Shown here: piece by piece, positions 46,075 through 55,321 of the stretch
How positions within the stretch are numbered: position 1 is the first letter of the stretch
How the letters are laid out: the number at the start of each line of letters is the position of its first letter
Origin: Proteiniphilum propionicum
GTDB lineage: Bacteria; Bacteroidota; Bacteroidia; Bacteroidales; Dysgonomonadaceae
Reading direction: 5' to 3'
Length of the DNA stretch: 64,000 nt
Assembly: GCF_022267555.1 (NCBI RefSeq)
Contig: NZ_CP073586.1
Span: forward strand, 2,099,501-2,163,500
Position numbers and translations under genes: made by a program
The notes under the pieces: model-generated
Told to the model about the DNA's origin: nothing
What the model saw: only the letters and a program-made list of their open reading frames with translations
The model's database searches: none

Positions 46075-46511
46075 ATAAAATGTTCATTAAATTAATTGTT
46101 CTGTTCAGTCGCTATGTAATATTCAAGTAAACTTATTTTTTTTGAATCCTGATCTGTATTTGATTTGCCCGCCACGGTAAAGGAGAGGCTTGCTGATACT
46201 TTGCCGGCACGGTTTATTGTAAGTTCACGAAACATTATAATCCTGGAGAACTTGACTTCTGCTCATTGCATGCCGTAAATATTTCTGACAAGCTTGCCTC
46301 TTGCTATTCAGCTTTATATCCTTGCCCCCCCGGGAAATCTTTTCCATTGCAAGTGAACCGAAACAAATGTTGATATCCAATGTATTATAAATAATAATTT
46401 TTGATATTCAGGGTTTTCGGTTCAGGCTTTTATTTGAATTTGAAAGGTTTCGATAGTAAAGTTGGCAGTGTAATCCCGTTTGTGAATTGTTTAACTTCAC
46501 CTTACGGTTAA
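46075..46511 (-). other. 437-bp intergenic region between mce and mmdA
   Basis: No gene is visible. A perfect 10-bp inverted repeat (TGAACCGAAA at 46354-46363 and TTTCGGTTCA at 46415-46424) brackets a 51-base AT-rich loop. No exact promoter consensus was found, although mmdA may need its own start given the gap. Confidence 0.45.
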
Positions 46512-46919
46512 TTATTCAGGATGCTCACAAAGTTCGGTCAGAACGCTGCCTGTTGACTTGGGATGTAGGAAAGCAATGCTTAGTCCTTCAGCACCTCCGC
46601 GTGCCTGCCGGTCTATGAGCCGTACCCCTTTATTCTCCAACTCTTTCAGTGCTTCATTTACATTTTTTGTTGCATAGGCGATATGATGAACCCCTTCACC
46701 CCTCTTCTCTATGAATTTAGCAATGGTGCTCTCTTCATCGGTTGGCTCCAGCAGCTCAATCTTGGTCTGTCCCACTTTGAAAAATGCTGTTCTAACTTTT
46801 TGATCTTCAACTGTTTCGATATTGTAGCATTTTAATCCCAAAACGTCTTCGTAATAAGGGAGATGCTCTTCAATATTCTTTACTGCTATTCCAATGTGTT
46901 CAATGTGTGTAATTTCCAT
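46512..46919 (-). CDS. mce: Methylmalonyl-CoA epimerase
   Basis: This 135-residue protein is a VOC-fold enzyme with two beta-alpha-beta-beta-beta modules: HIEHIGIAVKNIEEHLPYYEDVLGLK at the start (split view), KIELLEPTDEESTIAKF and KRGEGVHHIAYAT with the metal-binding His and Gln/Glu positions. It interconverts the R and S forms of methylmalonyl-CoA in the succinate-propionate pathway. It stands first in the decarboxylase gene group, behind its own likely promoter. Confidence 0.95.
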   Translation of the reverse strand: MEITHIEHIGIAVKNIEEHLPYYEDVLGLKCYNIETVEDQKVRTAFFKVGQTKIELLEPTDEESTIAKFIEKRGEGVHHIAYATKNVNEALKELENKGVRLIDRQARGGAEGLSIAFLHPKSTGSVLTELCEHPE

Positions 46920-46950
46920 ATAATACGAGTATAATTTTTTAGTTTAACTG

Positions 46951-46958
46951 CAAAAGTA
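46951..46958 (-). promoter_or_regulatory. Probable -7 element of the mce/decarboxylase operon
   Basis: CAAAAGTA on the plus strand is the complement of TAnnTTTG. The leader to the mce ATG at 46919 would be about 25 nt. No -33 match is visible upstream, where a poly-A run lies. Confidence 0.5.
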
Positions 46959-47026
46959 CCTCTTTCAATCCTAAAAATAAAAAAAAAGAATATTTCTTTT
47001 TTTGATATCAATATGATGAATTATCA

Positions 47027-48010
47027 TCACATGGAGGAGATACGTAACACCTCCAGCATCTCTTCATTTATCTCCCTCTCTTTTTTTATGGCTCGTTTAA
47101 ACGGAACATATACAATTTCGTTTTCACGTATTCCCATCATCACGTTCCTTTGATTCTCTATTAAAGCCTGTATAGCTGCAATACCCATGCGACTGGCCAG
47201 GATTCGATCCTGTGCGGAGGGTGATCCGCCTCGCTGCAGATGCCCGAGAATGGAAACACGTACATCGTATTGTGGATATTCTTTTTTTACTCTTTCTGCC
47301 AGCCTGATGGCTCCACCAGTAACTTCGCTCTCGGTAACAAGTACCATACTACTGCTCTTCGATTTACGGAAGCCTTGCTCAATAAGCTCTCCAAGCTGGT
47401 CTTTCTCAATACTAATTTCGGGAATGATAGCCGCTTCGGCACCCGATGCTATAGCACTGTTAAGTGCCAGAAAACCGCAGTTTCTTCCCATAACCTCCAC
47501 AAAAAACAGTCGTTCATGAGAAGTGGCTGTATCCCTGATCTTGTCCATCGACTGCATAATGGTGTTAAGTGCTGTATCGTATCCTATTGTCGTATCCGTA
47601 CCGTTGAGGTCGTTATCAATTGTCCCGGGAAGTCCTACAATAGGGATATTGTATTCATTGGCAAAAACCCCGGCGCCAGTAAGCGAACCATCGCCACCAA
47701 TCACTACCAACGCATCAATCCCATGTTTCTGCATGTTTTCATAAGCAACCTTACGTCCTTCAACTGTCAAAAACTCCTGAGACCGGGCTGTTTTCAGCAT
47801 TGTTCCGCCTTGCTGAATAATGTTACTTACGCTATTGGTCTTGAATTCAACTATTTCATCGGAGATCAGTCCTTTGTATCCCCTGTAGATTCCGTAAACC
47901 TTCATGTCGTTGAAAATACCTGCACGCGTCACCGCGCGAATTGCTGCATTCATACCCGGCGCATCTCCACCAGAAGTGAGGACGCCCACGCTTTTTATAT
48001 TTGAGTCCAT
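47027..48010 (-). CDS. pfkA: ATP-dependent 6-phosphofructokinase
   Basis: The 327-residue protein has [19 protein letters not shown] at the start, the ATP-site [12 protein letters not shown] (about 101), the catalytic [15 protein letters not shown] (about 126) and [10 protein letters not shown]. It commits fructose-6-phosphate to glycolysis. Gly at the residue after GGD (GGDGS) is the pattern of ATP-using enzymes. Length is typical of bacterial PfkA. It has its own good promoter just downstream of the ispH terminator. Confidence 0.96.
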   Translation of the reverse strand: MDSNIKSVGVLTSGGDAPGMNAAIRAVTRAGIFNDMKVYGIYRGYKGLISDEIVEFKTNSVSNIIQQGGTMLKTARSQEFLTVEGRKVAYENMQKHGIDALVVIGGDGSLTGAGVFANEYNIPIVGLPGTIDNDLNGTDTTIGYDTALNTIMQSMDKIRDTATSHERLFFVEVMGRNCGFLALNSAIASGAEAAIIPEISIEKDQLGELIEQGFRKSKSSSMVLVTESEVTGGAIRLAERVKKEYPQYDVRVSILGHLQRGGSPSAQDRILASRMGIAAIQALIENQRNVMMGIRENEIVYVPFKRAIKKEREINEEMLEVLRISSM

Positions 48011-48077
48011 AATTGAAATGTTAGTCTTTGAATCTTTGTTGGTTATTTACTAAGATTCCCTTTAAAACAATGAATCG

Positions 48078-48108
48078 CAAAGATAGATTTTTTTAACGAT
48101 GCAACAAA
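48078..48108 (-). promoter_or_regulatory. Promoter of pfkA
   Basis: On the plus strand CAAAGATA (48078-48085) and CAAA (48105-48108) are exact complements of the -7 and -33 boxes, separated by 19 bp. Transcription would start near 48071, 60 nt upstream of the pfkA ATG. The -33 box abuts the ispH terminator stem. Confidence 0.7.
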
Positions 48109-48135
48109 AAAAAGCTGCTTAAAAAGCAGCTTTTT
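48109..48135 (-). terminator. Terminator overlapping the 3' end of ispH
   Basis: AAAAAGCTGCTT (48109-48120) and AAGCAGCTTTTT (48124-48135) form a 12-bp stem with a 3-base loop. On the minus strand the U-run follows the stem. The ispH stop codon (48119-48121) sits in the hairpin, so the last codons of ispH double as terminator. Confidence 0.85.
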
Positions 48136-49012
48136 CAATGTACATCCGGGGTTTTAGTTTCTTAATGTTTTCAGCGACGGTTTTCATTTGCCACATTGGC
48201 GTTGAGGTGGCACCGCAAATGCCTATGCTCATATTGTCTTTTAGTAACGCCGGGTCTATTTCATCTGGTGAATGGATAAGGTAGGAGTTTGGGTTTTTCT
48301 TTTTGCACTCAGCGAATAAAACTTTGCCGTTTGAACTTTTCTCTCCGGCAATGAAAAAAATCAGATCGTGGGTTTGTGCAAATTCCTGTATGTTGGGGAC
48401 ACGGTTCGATACCTGTCGGCATATTGTATCATAGAACTCAAAGGTGGCTCCATTCAGCATACGTGATTTGATAATTTCCCCCACCTCCCGATATCCGTCG
48501 AGCGGTTTTGTCGTTTGGGAAAACAGGCTGATATCGCGCGAAAAATCTAGTTTGTCAATCTCATCCTTGCTCTCTATAACTATGGCGGAATCGTCTGTCT
48601 GCCCCAGTAGGCCATTAACCTCGGCATGCCCTCTCTTGCCATAGATCACTATCTGCGCATTGTTGTTACTGCGCCTGGTGAATTTCTTATTTATTCTTTT
48701 CTGTAACCCAAGTACAACCGGGCACGATGCATCAATGATCTCTATATTGTTCTGCTTTGCAATCTCATAGGTGCTGGGTGGCTCTCCATGAGCACGAAGT
48801 AGCACACGAACATTTTTCAGCTGTTTAAACTGCTCGTGGTTGATTGTAATCAATCCCATTTTTTCCAGGCGTTCCACCTCAATATTGTTATGAACAATAT
48901 CTCCCAGGCAATAGAGGGTACCTCCTTTTTGCAATTCCTCTTCTGCTCTGCTGATAGCCTTGGCCACACCAAAGCAACATCCTGAATGGCTGTCAATTTC
49001 TATTCTGTTCAT
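48119..49012 (-). CDS. ispH: 4-hydroxy-3-methylbut-2-enyl diphosphate reductase
   Basis: This 297-residue protein has the three iron-sulfur ligand cysteines of IspH: HSGCCFGVAKAI near residue 12, IDASCPVVLGLQ (about 97) and GICGATSTPMWQM (about 255). It makes IPP and DMAPP in the last step of the MEP isoprenoid pathway. A longer frame exists upstream but lies within cmk; the ATG at 49012 gives the conserved start and overlaps the cmk end by 20 bp, implying translational coupling. Confidence 0.95.
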   Translation of the reverse strand: MNRIEIDSHSGCCFGVAKAISRAEEELQKGGTLYCLGDIVHNNIEVERLEKMGLITINHEQFKQLKNVRVLLRAHGEPPSTYEIAKQNNIEIIDASCPVVLGLQKRINKKFTRRSNNNAQIVIYGKRGHAEVNGLLGQTDDSAIVIESKDEIDKLDFSRDISLFSQTTKPLDGYREVGEIIKSRMLNGATFEFYDTICRQVSNRVPNIQEFAQTHDLIFFIAGEKSSNGKVLFAECKKKNPNSYLIHSPDEIDPALLKDNMSIGICGATSTPMWQMKTVAENIKKLKPRMYIEKAAF

Positions 49013-49703
49013 TTTCTGTTGTGATTTTGTTAAACATATCCAGAGCCCATTGCAACTGCTCCTCAATGCCGATGTGGGAGTTATCCAGTTCCAGGGCATC
49101 ACTGGCTTTGCGTAACGGGCTCTCGGCACGTGTGGTGTCACGCTGGTCGCGCTCTTTCACATTTGCCAGCACATCTTCAAACAGAGGCTGGTCACCCCTG
49201 GCTTTCATCTCATCATAGCGTCGCTTAGCACGTACTTCCGGCGATGCGGTGAGAAATATTTTGAGTTCTGCATCGGGGAAAACGACCGTTCCTATATCAC
49301 GTCCATCCATCACTACCCCTTTTTTGTATCCCAGCTCCTGTTGCTGCCGGACCAGCTCCTTCCTCACAAAACCGATTGTACTCACACGGCTTGCGCCGTT
49401 GGCCGCTTCCAGCGTTCGAATCTCCTGCTCCACGTTCTCTCCGTTCAGGAAAGTATCCTGTGTTCCCTGATCATTGGGTTTGAAAGATATTTTTATCCCT
49501 GATATATGTTCAAGCAAGGCTTCCTCGTTTATCCCCGTCTCTGTAATCCATCCGTTGCGGATAGCATACAGGGCAACAGCGCGATACATGGCGCCGCTGT
49601 CGATATATGTGTAACCCAGCTCTTTGGCCAACCCTTTAGCAATCGTACTCTTGCCGCATGACGAGTAACCGTCAACGGCAATATTTATCTTTTTTGCATG
49701 CAT
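48993..49703 (-). CDS. cmk: Cytidylate kinase
   Basis: The 236-residue protein has the P-loop VDGYSSCGKSTIA, then YIDSGAMYRAVALYA, MDGRDIGTVVFPDAELKIFLTAS and the lid RRYDEMK. It phosphorylates CMP and dCMP. The reading frame extends to a GTG at 49733, but the ATG at 49703 gives the usual length. It is followed by ispH with overlap, an arrangement common in Bacteroidetes. Confidence 0.95.
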   Translation of the reverse strand: MHAKKINIAVDGYSSCGKSTIAKGLAKELGYTYIDSGAMYRAVALYAIRNGWITETGINEEALLEHISGIKISFKPNDQGTQDTFLNGENVEQEIRTLEAANGASRVSTIGFVRKELVRQQQELGYKKGVVMDGRDIGTVVFPDAELKIFLTASPEVRAKRRYDEMKARGDQPLFEDVLANVKERDQRDTTRAESPLRKASDALELDNSHIGIEEQLQWALDMFNKITTENEQNRN

Positions 49704-49964
49704 ATTTAATCTGATAGTCCGGCAAATATTCACTTAATATCTAAATAATCAGGCAATTATGCCGTTCACTTTAAAATCCTGTTAAATTTTGATAATCAAT
49801 TAATTATGATTAGCCCCTTAAAAAACACCGGACCGTTGCAACCGGCAGTCTTCTTTTATTGTTCTTCGCTACAACCTGCAACTGCAATCTTTCCGGACAG
49901 ACTAAACAATCAGCAAAGGTAGAATGTTTTTTCGAGAAAAATATTTAACATCTACCTGCATAGC

Positions 49965-50160
49965 CACATAATTGGCATAAAAAGATGAATACCCCTGTTG
50001 TTCCCATTGTGATTATTTTGCATTTTTAAAACCACTTAATTGGCATTAAAGTCTGGATACCTGCCCAGGCCTGTACAGAAAGCTTGATCAACAATCCTTT
50101 TTTTGCAATATCACCTTATCCAATACGAGTACAAGCTTGTACAAAAAGCTTGATCAACAA
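49965..50160. repeat. Imperfect direct repeats in the 510-bp cmk / SMUG2-like intergenic region
   Basis: Two word pairs recur at similar spacing. CACATAATTGGCAT (from 49965) recurs as CACTTAATTGGCAT (from 50033), and TGTACAGAAAGCTTGATCAACAA (shown in part, from 50072) recurs with one change from 50138. Offsets are 68 and 66 bp. The rest of 49704-50214 is AT-rich with no gene or promoter I can support. Confidence 0.65.
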
Positions 50161-50214
50161 CCCTGTAAGTTGTATCAACGGGCTTACTGTACAGCTGATG
50201 CAGTTTTAATACGG

Positions 50215-50901
50215 TTATCTCAATACCTGCAGATATTTATCAATGTATAATTGTTTCTCTTTCGACTTGTATTGCTGGATATAGCGCGGATGATCAAGGA
50301 CGGTTATCCTGTCAAAAAGTTTCTCCTCTCTGTTTAACCTTTCAATGAAGTTGCCGTTTTTCTTCCCCAGAATATATACTTCGGAGGTGTCCAGCCCCAT
50401 GTTGATATGCTTTCTCATAGATGTGACCATAAAATTTTTTACCATCTTGAAAAGATTTTCATCATCATAGTAGTTGGCGTTTATCCACCTGCCATCTTTG
50501 GTTTTGCGGATAATTGCCAACGGAAATGGCGAGTTGATATAGTAATGACTGTAGAAATCAACTGCACCGCCGTATGCATCAATCATATCGTAAAAAAACA
50601 CTGAAGAGACCTCATGAGTGTGGGCTGAATGCATCGTTATCCCGCAAACACTCTCCAGTCGCTTCGTATCAGTGAACGGAACTCCTGTCACACCTGCACC
50701 GTGGCGGCTTGGATTGATACCGACAATAAATTTTCTGGAGTTCATGTCGTTATAATATTTGCGATAAAATCTCTCCATGACCGGTAATGTTTCGGTATTT
50801 TCTAGAAAAGGGTTCAATACCTGAAACTCCTCGGGCAAACCATCGGAATAGTGTAACTCCCTGTTGAAAGTAATAATTTTATCGGCTAGGTTTTCTGTCA
50901 T
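50215..50901 (-). CDS. SMUG2-type uracil-DNA glycosylase family protein (DUF4918-like)
   Basis: This 228-residue protein shows KFIVGINPSRHGAGVTGVPF (about residue 60), a uracil-DNA-glycosylase-like active-site segment, and a C-terminal VLDHPRYIQQYK, which corresponds to the HP-containing motif of the superfamily. Family members are thought to remove damaged bases. The frame extends upstream to a TTG at 51027, but conserved sequence starts at the ATG at 50901. Substrate specificity is unknown. Confidence 0.82.
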   Translation of the reverse strand: MTENLADKIITFNRELHYSDGLPEEFQVLNPFLENTETLPVMERFYRKYYNDMNSRKFIVGINPSRHGAGVTGVPFTDTKRLESVCGITMHSAHTHEVSSVFFYDMIDAYGGAVDFYSHYYINSPFPLAIIRKTKDGRWINANYYDDENLFKMVKNFMVTSMRKHINMGLDTSEVYILGKKNGNFIERLNREEKLFDRITVLDHPRYIQQYKSKEKQLYIDKYLQVLR

Positions 50902-51062
50902 GTTGTAACAATACTTTTCTAAACAGCATGTTGTAATAGATAAGTGGCTATTAGTATCCTCAAATTTTTTATTTTCGTGATATTCTTCGGCATCCCGTCC
51001 TGATATTGGAATATCTGTCTTTGCCAACAGTAAGGATATGCTGCTTAATAAGTTTTCGTCAA

Positions 51063-52694
51063 TTACTCTTCAAGAAAGTTGGGATACATATATTCCTTTG
51101 CCGGTACAAATGTCTCTTTGATGCATTGTGGGGAAACCCATCGCAGGAGGTTGAAAACCGACCCGGCTTTGTCGTTGGTGCCCGATCCACGGCCGCCACC
51201 GAACGGTTGCTGATCAACCACGGCACCGGTTGGCTTATCGTTGATATAGAAATTTCCGGCTGTGTGAGTCAGGCGGGTAGTCATCTTTTCAATATTGGCC
51301 CTGTCTGCAGAGAATATTGCACCCGTAAGAGCATAGTCTGTAGTTGTATCAAGAATATCTAAAGTCTTATCAAGGTCTGCCGGATCATACAGATATACTG
51401 AAAGTATGGGGCCGAAAAGCTCCTCTCTCATCGTGATATAGTCGGGGTTTTTAGCCAGAATCACAGTCGGACAGATGAAATAACCTTTCGATTTGTCATA
51501 GCTGCCACCGCATATTATCTCGGCATCTGGAGAAGATTTGGCATCATCGATAACTTTCGCAAGCTTATCGAACGACTCTTCATCAATTACCGCATTCACA
51601 AAATTACTGAAATCTTCCACCACTCCGGTTTTCATTCCGGCAAGATTGCTGCAGATGTATTTCTTAACATCTTCCCATAATGTAGTGGGAATATATGCGC
51701 GAGATGCGGCAGAACATTTCTGTCCCTGGTACTCGAATGCACCACGGGTAAGGGCCGTAGCGACCTGTATGGCATCGGCGGTCTCGTCGGCAAAAACATA
51801 GTCCTTTCCGCCTGTTTCACCCACTATGCGCGGGTAGGATCTGTATTTATCCATATTCCCTGCAATGGTTTTCCACATACTGTTGAATATAGCAGTAGAT
51901 CCTGTAAAGTGCAATCCGGCAAAGTCGCGATGGTTAAATATCACATCTGCTGCATCTCTTCCGTCTGCATATACCAGGTTTATTACACCACCGGGTAATC
52001 CTGCTTCCTGCAAGACCTTCATAATTAGATGTGCAGAGAAGACAGCTGTCTTTGATGGTTTCCAGACTACAGTGTTGCCCATCAGTGCGGGAGCACCAGG
52101 CAGGTTGCCTGCAATGGAGGTGAAATTGAAAGGGGTAAGTGCGAAAATAAACCCTTCCAGTGGCCGCCATACCATCCGGTTCCATATACCCGGTGAAGAA
52201 CTGGGCTGCATGGAGTATATCTCATACATGTTTTTCACGTTAAAACGGTAGAAGTCTACCAGTTCACAAACAGCATCTATCTCAGATTGAAACGCGTTCT
52301 TAGATTGCCCGATCATGGTGACGGCATTGAACTCGGCACGATATGGACCTGCGATCAATTCGGCGGCCTTCAGGAAAATAGCTGCGCGGCTCTCCCACTG
52401 CATTGCTTCCCACGCCGGCTTGGCTTTCAATGCCTCATCGATAGCTATCTGTACATGTTTCTTGTCGCCCTGGTGGTAGTGCCCCAGCAGGTGCCGGTGG
52501 TTGTGCGGAGGGCGAATATCTTTCAGCTTGCCGGTGCGGACCTCTTTTCCGCCGATGATCATGGGAAGGTCGAGTCCCCCCTTGTTGAGTTCGACCAATT
52601 TCTGTTTAAGTATAATTCTTTCTGGCGTTCCCGGGGCATAGCTCCTCACAGGTTCATTTTTTACTTCCGGTAATTGATAGACTCCTTTAGGCAT
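51063..52694 (-). CDS. pruA: L-glutamate gamma-semialdehyde (1-pyrroline-5-carboxylate) dehydrogenase
   Basis: The 543-residue aldehyde dehydrogenase has ALTPFNFTSIAGNLPGAPALMGN (about 180-202, seen in parts), GETGGKDYVF with the general-base Glu, and the catalytic Cys in YQGQKCSAASRAY (about residue 325). It oxidises the semialdehyde formed from proline to glutamate using NAD+. Divergent to the proline dehydrogenase gene; a shared 171-bp promoter region points to joint control. Confidence 0.95.
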   Translation of the reverse strand: MPKGVYQLPEVKNEPVRSYAPGTPERIILKQKLVELNKGGLDLPMIIGGKEVRTGKLKDIRPPHNHRHLLGHYHQGDKKHVQIAIDEALKAKPAWEAMQWESRAAIFLKAAELIAGPYRAEFNAVTMIGQSKNAFQSEIDAVCELVDFYRFNVKNMYEIYSMQPSSSPGIWNRMVWRPLEGFIFALTPFNFTSIAGNLPGAPALMGNTVVWKPSKTAVFSAHLIMKVLQEAGLPGGVINLVYADGRDAADVIFNHRDFAGLHFTGSTAIFNSMWKTIAGNMDKYRSYPRIVGETGGKDYVFADETADAIQVATALTRGAFEYQGQKCSAASRAYIPTTLWEDVKKYICSNLAGMKTGVVEDFSNFVNAVIDEESFDKLAKVIDDAKSSPDAEIICGGSYDKSKGYFICPTVILAKNPDYITMREELFGPILSVYLYDPADLDKTLDILDTTTDYALTGAIFSADRANIEKMTTRLTHTAGNFYINDKPTGAVVDQQPFGGGRGSGTNDKAGSVFNLLRWVSPQCIKETFVPAKEYMYPNFLEE

Positions 52695-52736
52695 AAATAA
52701 TTAGTTTAGTTAGGTTATTACTTTATTGGGATAGTA

Positions 52737-52744
52737 CAAACATA
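52737..52744 (-). promoter_or_regulatory. Probable -7 element of pruA
   Basis: CAAACATA on the plus strand is the exact complement of TAnnTTTG, 42 bp upstream of the pruA ATG. No -33 match is clear. Confidence 0.5.
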
Positions 52745-52829
52745 CCAAAAAAAGTTATATTATGGCACTTTGAGGAGTAGTTTTATGATGAAAATTTTCA
52801 ATCATACTACATCTGATTCATTTTTTTTA

Positions 52830-52837
52830 TATATTTG
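52830..52837 (+). promoter_or_regulatory. Probable -7 element of the proline dehydrogenase gene
   Basis: TATATTTG matches TAnnTTTG exactly and lies 28 bp before the ATG at 52866. The -33 region is not recognisable. Confidence 0.5.
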
Positions 52838-52865
52838 TAACACCTTAATACTTTTATAAAAACGC

Positions 52866-54053
52866 ATGTATTCAGAAAACATTACTTTTACCAATTTCGA
52901 AAATTCAGAGATCGCTTTTCGTGGCCAATCCAACAACAGCCTGAGGCAGTCATGCCTGCTGTTTAAAGTTATGAACAACCGCACACTGGTAAAAACCGGC
53001 AAATATCTTGTGAATTTTGCATTTGCTATTCATTTCCCTGTAGAAGGTATTCTTCGCAAAACTATTTACAAACATTTTGTTGGAGGAACATCAATCGATG
53101 ATTGCGTGAAGACCATTGAGAAACTCGCATCCCGGAATGTGGGTACTATTCTGGATTTCGCTGTTGAAGGAGAGGAGCGTGAAGATCTGTTTGATGCCAC
53201 CTGTGATGAAATCATCCGTACAGTTGAGATTGCGCACAAGAACAGTAATGTGCCGTTTAGTGCTTTCAAGATTACCGGGATAGCTCGCTTCGATTTACTA
53301 GCGAAGGTCAGTGAGAATCATTCCATAACAGATGAAGAGAGAGATGAATTCAGACGTGTAGAAGAGAGGGTGGATTCAATTTTCAGACGTGGTTGCGAAC
53401 TGGGAGTCCCCATTCTTATCGATGCCGAAGAGACGTGGATACAACCCGTGCTTGATGATATTGTAATGAAGATGATGGTGAAATATAACAAAGATAAAGC
53501 CATTGTTCAGAATACCTATCAGATGTACCGCCACGATAGTATGGAGCGAATTAAACAGCACCACCGTCAAGCTCTGGAAAAGGGTTTTAAGTTCGGACTT
53601 AAAATTGTACGTGGGGCATATATGGAAAAAGAGAGGGAGAGAGCTTTGGTGAAGGGTTACCCATCGCCTATTCAGCCCGATAAGCCGGCAACAGATCACG
53701 ACTTTGATGCCATCATCCGTTACTTTATGGATCATCTTGATACAATCGATTTTATGGTTGCAACCCACAATGAAGAGAGCTCGCTTCTGCTGGCGCGGTT
53801 GATTGATGAATACAAGTTGCCAAGAAATCATCAGGGAATCTATTTTTCACAATTGTATGGTATGAGTGACCATATAACATTTAATCTTGCCGAACAGGGG
53901 TACAATGTTGTGAAATATGTACCTTACGGAGAGGTTAAAACCATGATGCCCTATCTGTTTCGCCGTGCTGAGGAGAATTCTTCGGTTAAAGGACAGTCGA
54001 GCCGCGAACTGAAGCTCATTCAGAGAGAAGTAAGAAGAAGAAAGAAGAAGTAA
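52866..54053 (+). CDS. putA: Proline dehydrogenase
   Basis: This 395-residue protein is a stand-alone proline dehydrogenase barrel: KITGIARFDLLAKVSE, VPILIDAEETWIQPVLDD, FGLKIVRGAYMEKERERA (about 250) and the C-terminal VKYVPYGEVKTMMPYLFRRAEEN, which hold FAD- and proline-binding residues. It oxidises proline to pyrroline-5-carboxylate; PruA, encoded divergently, finishes the route to glutamate. The C-terminus is a very basic run of Arg/Lys. Confidence 0.94.
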   Translation: MYSENITFTNFENSEIAFRGQSNNSLRQSCLLFKVMNNRTLVKTGKYLVNFAFAIHFPVEGILRKTIYKHFVGGTSIDDCVKTIEKLASRNVGTILDFAVEGEEREDLFDATCDEIIRTVEIAHKNSNVPFSAFKITGIARFDLLAKVSENHSITDEERDEFRRVEERVDSIFRRGCELGVPILIDAEETWIQPVLDDIVMKMMVKYNKDKAIVQNTYQMYRHDSMERIKQHHRQALEKGFKFGLKIVRGAYMEKERERALVKGYPSPIQPDKPATDHDFDAIIRYFMDHLDTIDFMVATHNEESSLLLARLIDEYKLPRNHQGIYFSQLYGMSDHITFNLAEQGYNVVKYVPYGEVKTMMPYLFRRAEENSSVKGQSSRELKLIQREVRRRKKK

Positions 54054-54214
54054 GTGGGGTTTTCGCCAAGGCCGATCCTGGGTTTCAGCGAGGCTCGGCA
54101 ACATGTTTGGCATCAGGCTTGCCGAAAGAGATGCAATTAAGTCAAACCTTTGGCAAAATGATTATCCCCTGCTGATTCATTCGTTTATCCCGATTAGATA
54201 CTGCTGCAGTTAAA

Positions 54215-54249
54215 TTGAGGGTGATATCATATTTCGATACCACCCTCAA
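54215..54249 (-). terminator. Hairpin after korB, probable terminator
   Basis: TTGAGGGTGATATC (54215-54228) pairs with GATACCACCCTCAA (54236-54249). As minus-strand RNA this is a 14-bp stem with one G-U wobble and a 7-base loop; on the plus strand the same position is an A-C mismatch. It lies 36 bp after the korB stop and a short U-run follows. This favours korAB over putA as the gene it serves. Confidence 0.6.
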
Positions 54250-54284
54250 AAAATTCATTGAAACAAGTTTTTATTCAACCTTGT

Positions 54285-55319
54285 CTATTTTACCTCCCAC
54301 ACATTGGGAGTATTGAGAAGAAACTCTGTGAAAGTTTTTTTCGGCATTTTCTTCTGCACCTCTGCTATCTGTTTTTCGTAATCATTTTCGTATGAAGGCT
54401 CGTCCACATTGCGTATTACTCCCAGCGCAACAGGCAGCCCGTTTGCAGTGTCCATAAGTGCCAACTTCATATGCAAGGAATTATCCACAGTTGTTGAATC
54501 GTGCACCAGCACATCATCAATTGTGTATCCATCTTCGCCAATAGTCACTGCCTTAAGGTCCCAGCCATCCAATACTATTCCCCTGTTCTCATCCTTGCCG
54601 AAGATCATCTTTTCACCATGTTTCAGTAAAACCGTATTATCGGCTTTCCAGCTACGGTCGCTAATTTTATTGTGTATGCCGTTGTTAAAGATAACACAGT
54701 TCTGTAGTATTTCAATTACCGATGTACCTTTGTGGCGGGCGGCATCTACCATAGCATCTACCTGGTTCTTCATATCCACGTCTAACGCTCTGGCAAAGAA
54801 TGTTCCTCTTGCACCAAAAGTTAGTTCTGCCGGGCGGAAAGGATCCTCCACTGTTCCGTAAGGTGACGATTTTGAGACGAATCCCCTGTCCGATGTGGGT
54901 GAGTACTGCCCCTTGGTAAGTCCGTAAATTTTATTGTTGAACAGTAGGATATTGATGTCCACATTGCGGCGAACAGCATGTATGAAATGGTTACCTCCGA
55001 TAGCAAGTGAGTCTCCATCGCCTGTGGCAACCCACACACTCAGTTTTGGGTTTGCCACCTTTACTCCCGTGGCTATGGCAGTTGCCCGGCCGTGGATACT
55101 GTGGAATCCGTATGTGTTCATATAATAGGGCAGGCGCGAAGAGCATCCTATACCTGAGATGACAGCTGTCTCGTGCGGTTCAATATTCAACTCTGCCATT
55201 GCTTTGTGAAGGCAATTCAGGATGGCATAGTCACCACAACCTGGACACCATCGTACGGCGTTTTCACTTTTATAGTCTTTTGGAAGATGTTTCTGATATT
55301 TTATTTCCGTAGCTTCCAT
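54285..55319 (-). CDS. korB: 2-oxoacid:ferredoxin oxidoreductase beta subunit
   Basis: The 344-residue protein has the WCPGCGDYAIL metal/thiamine start, SGIGCSSRLPYYM, HGRATAIATGVK and the thiamine-diphosphate motif VATGDGDSLAIGGNHF with NNKIYGLTKGQ. With KorA it decarboxylates a 2-oxo acid (2-oxoglutarate most likely by similarity) to acyl-CoA, reducing ferredoxin. It is 2 bp from korA. Confidence 0.94.
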   Translation of the reverse strand: MEATEIKYQKHLPKDYKSENAVRWCPGCGDYAILNCLHKAMAELNIEPHETAVISGIGCSSRLPYYMNTYGFHSIHGRATAIATGVKVANPKLSVWVATGDGDSLAIGGNHFIHAVRRNVDINILLFNNKIYGLTKGQYSPTSDRGFVSKSSPYGTVEDPFRPAELTFGARGTFFARALDVDMKNQVDAMVDAARHKGTSVIEILQNCVIFNNGIHNKISDRSWKADNTVLLKHGEKMIFGKDENRGIVLDGWDLKAVTIGEDGYTIDDVLVHDSTTVDNSLHMKLALMDTANGLPVALGVIRNVDEPSYENDYEKQIAEVQKKMPKKTFTEFLLNTPNVWEVK

Positions 55320-55321
55320 AC

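Noticed and set aside
47240-48004. A 254-codon open frame on the plus strand
   Set aside because: It is fully antisense to pfkA, whose protein motifs are complete; the plus-strand translation shows no family features and no promoter.
49012-49141. Longer N-terminus for IspH
   Set aside because: The extension lies wholly inside cmk and has no similarity to IspH, whose conserved start is at 49012.
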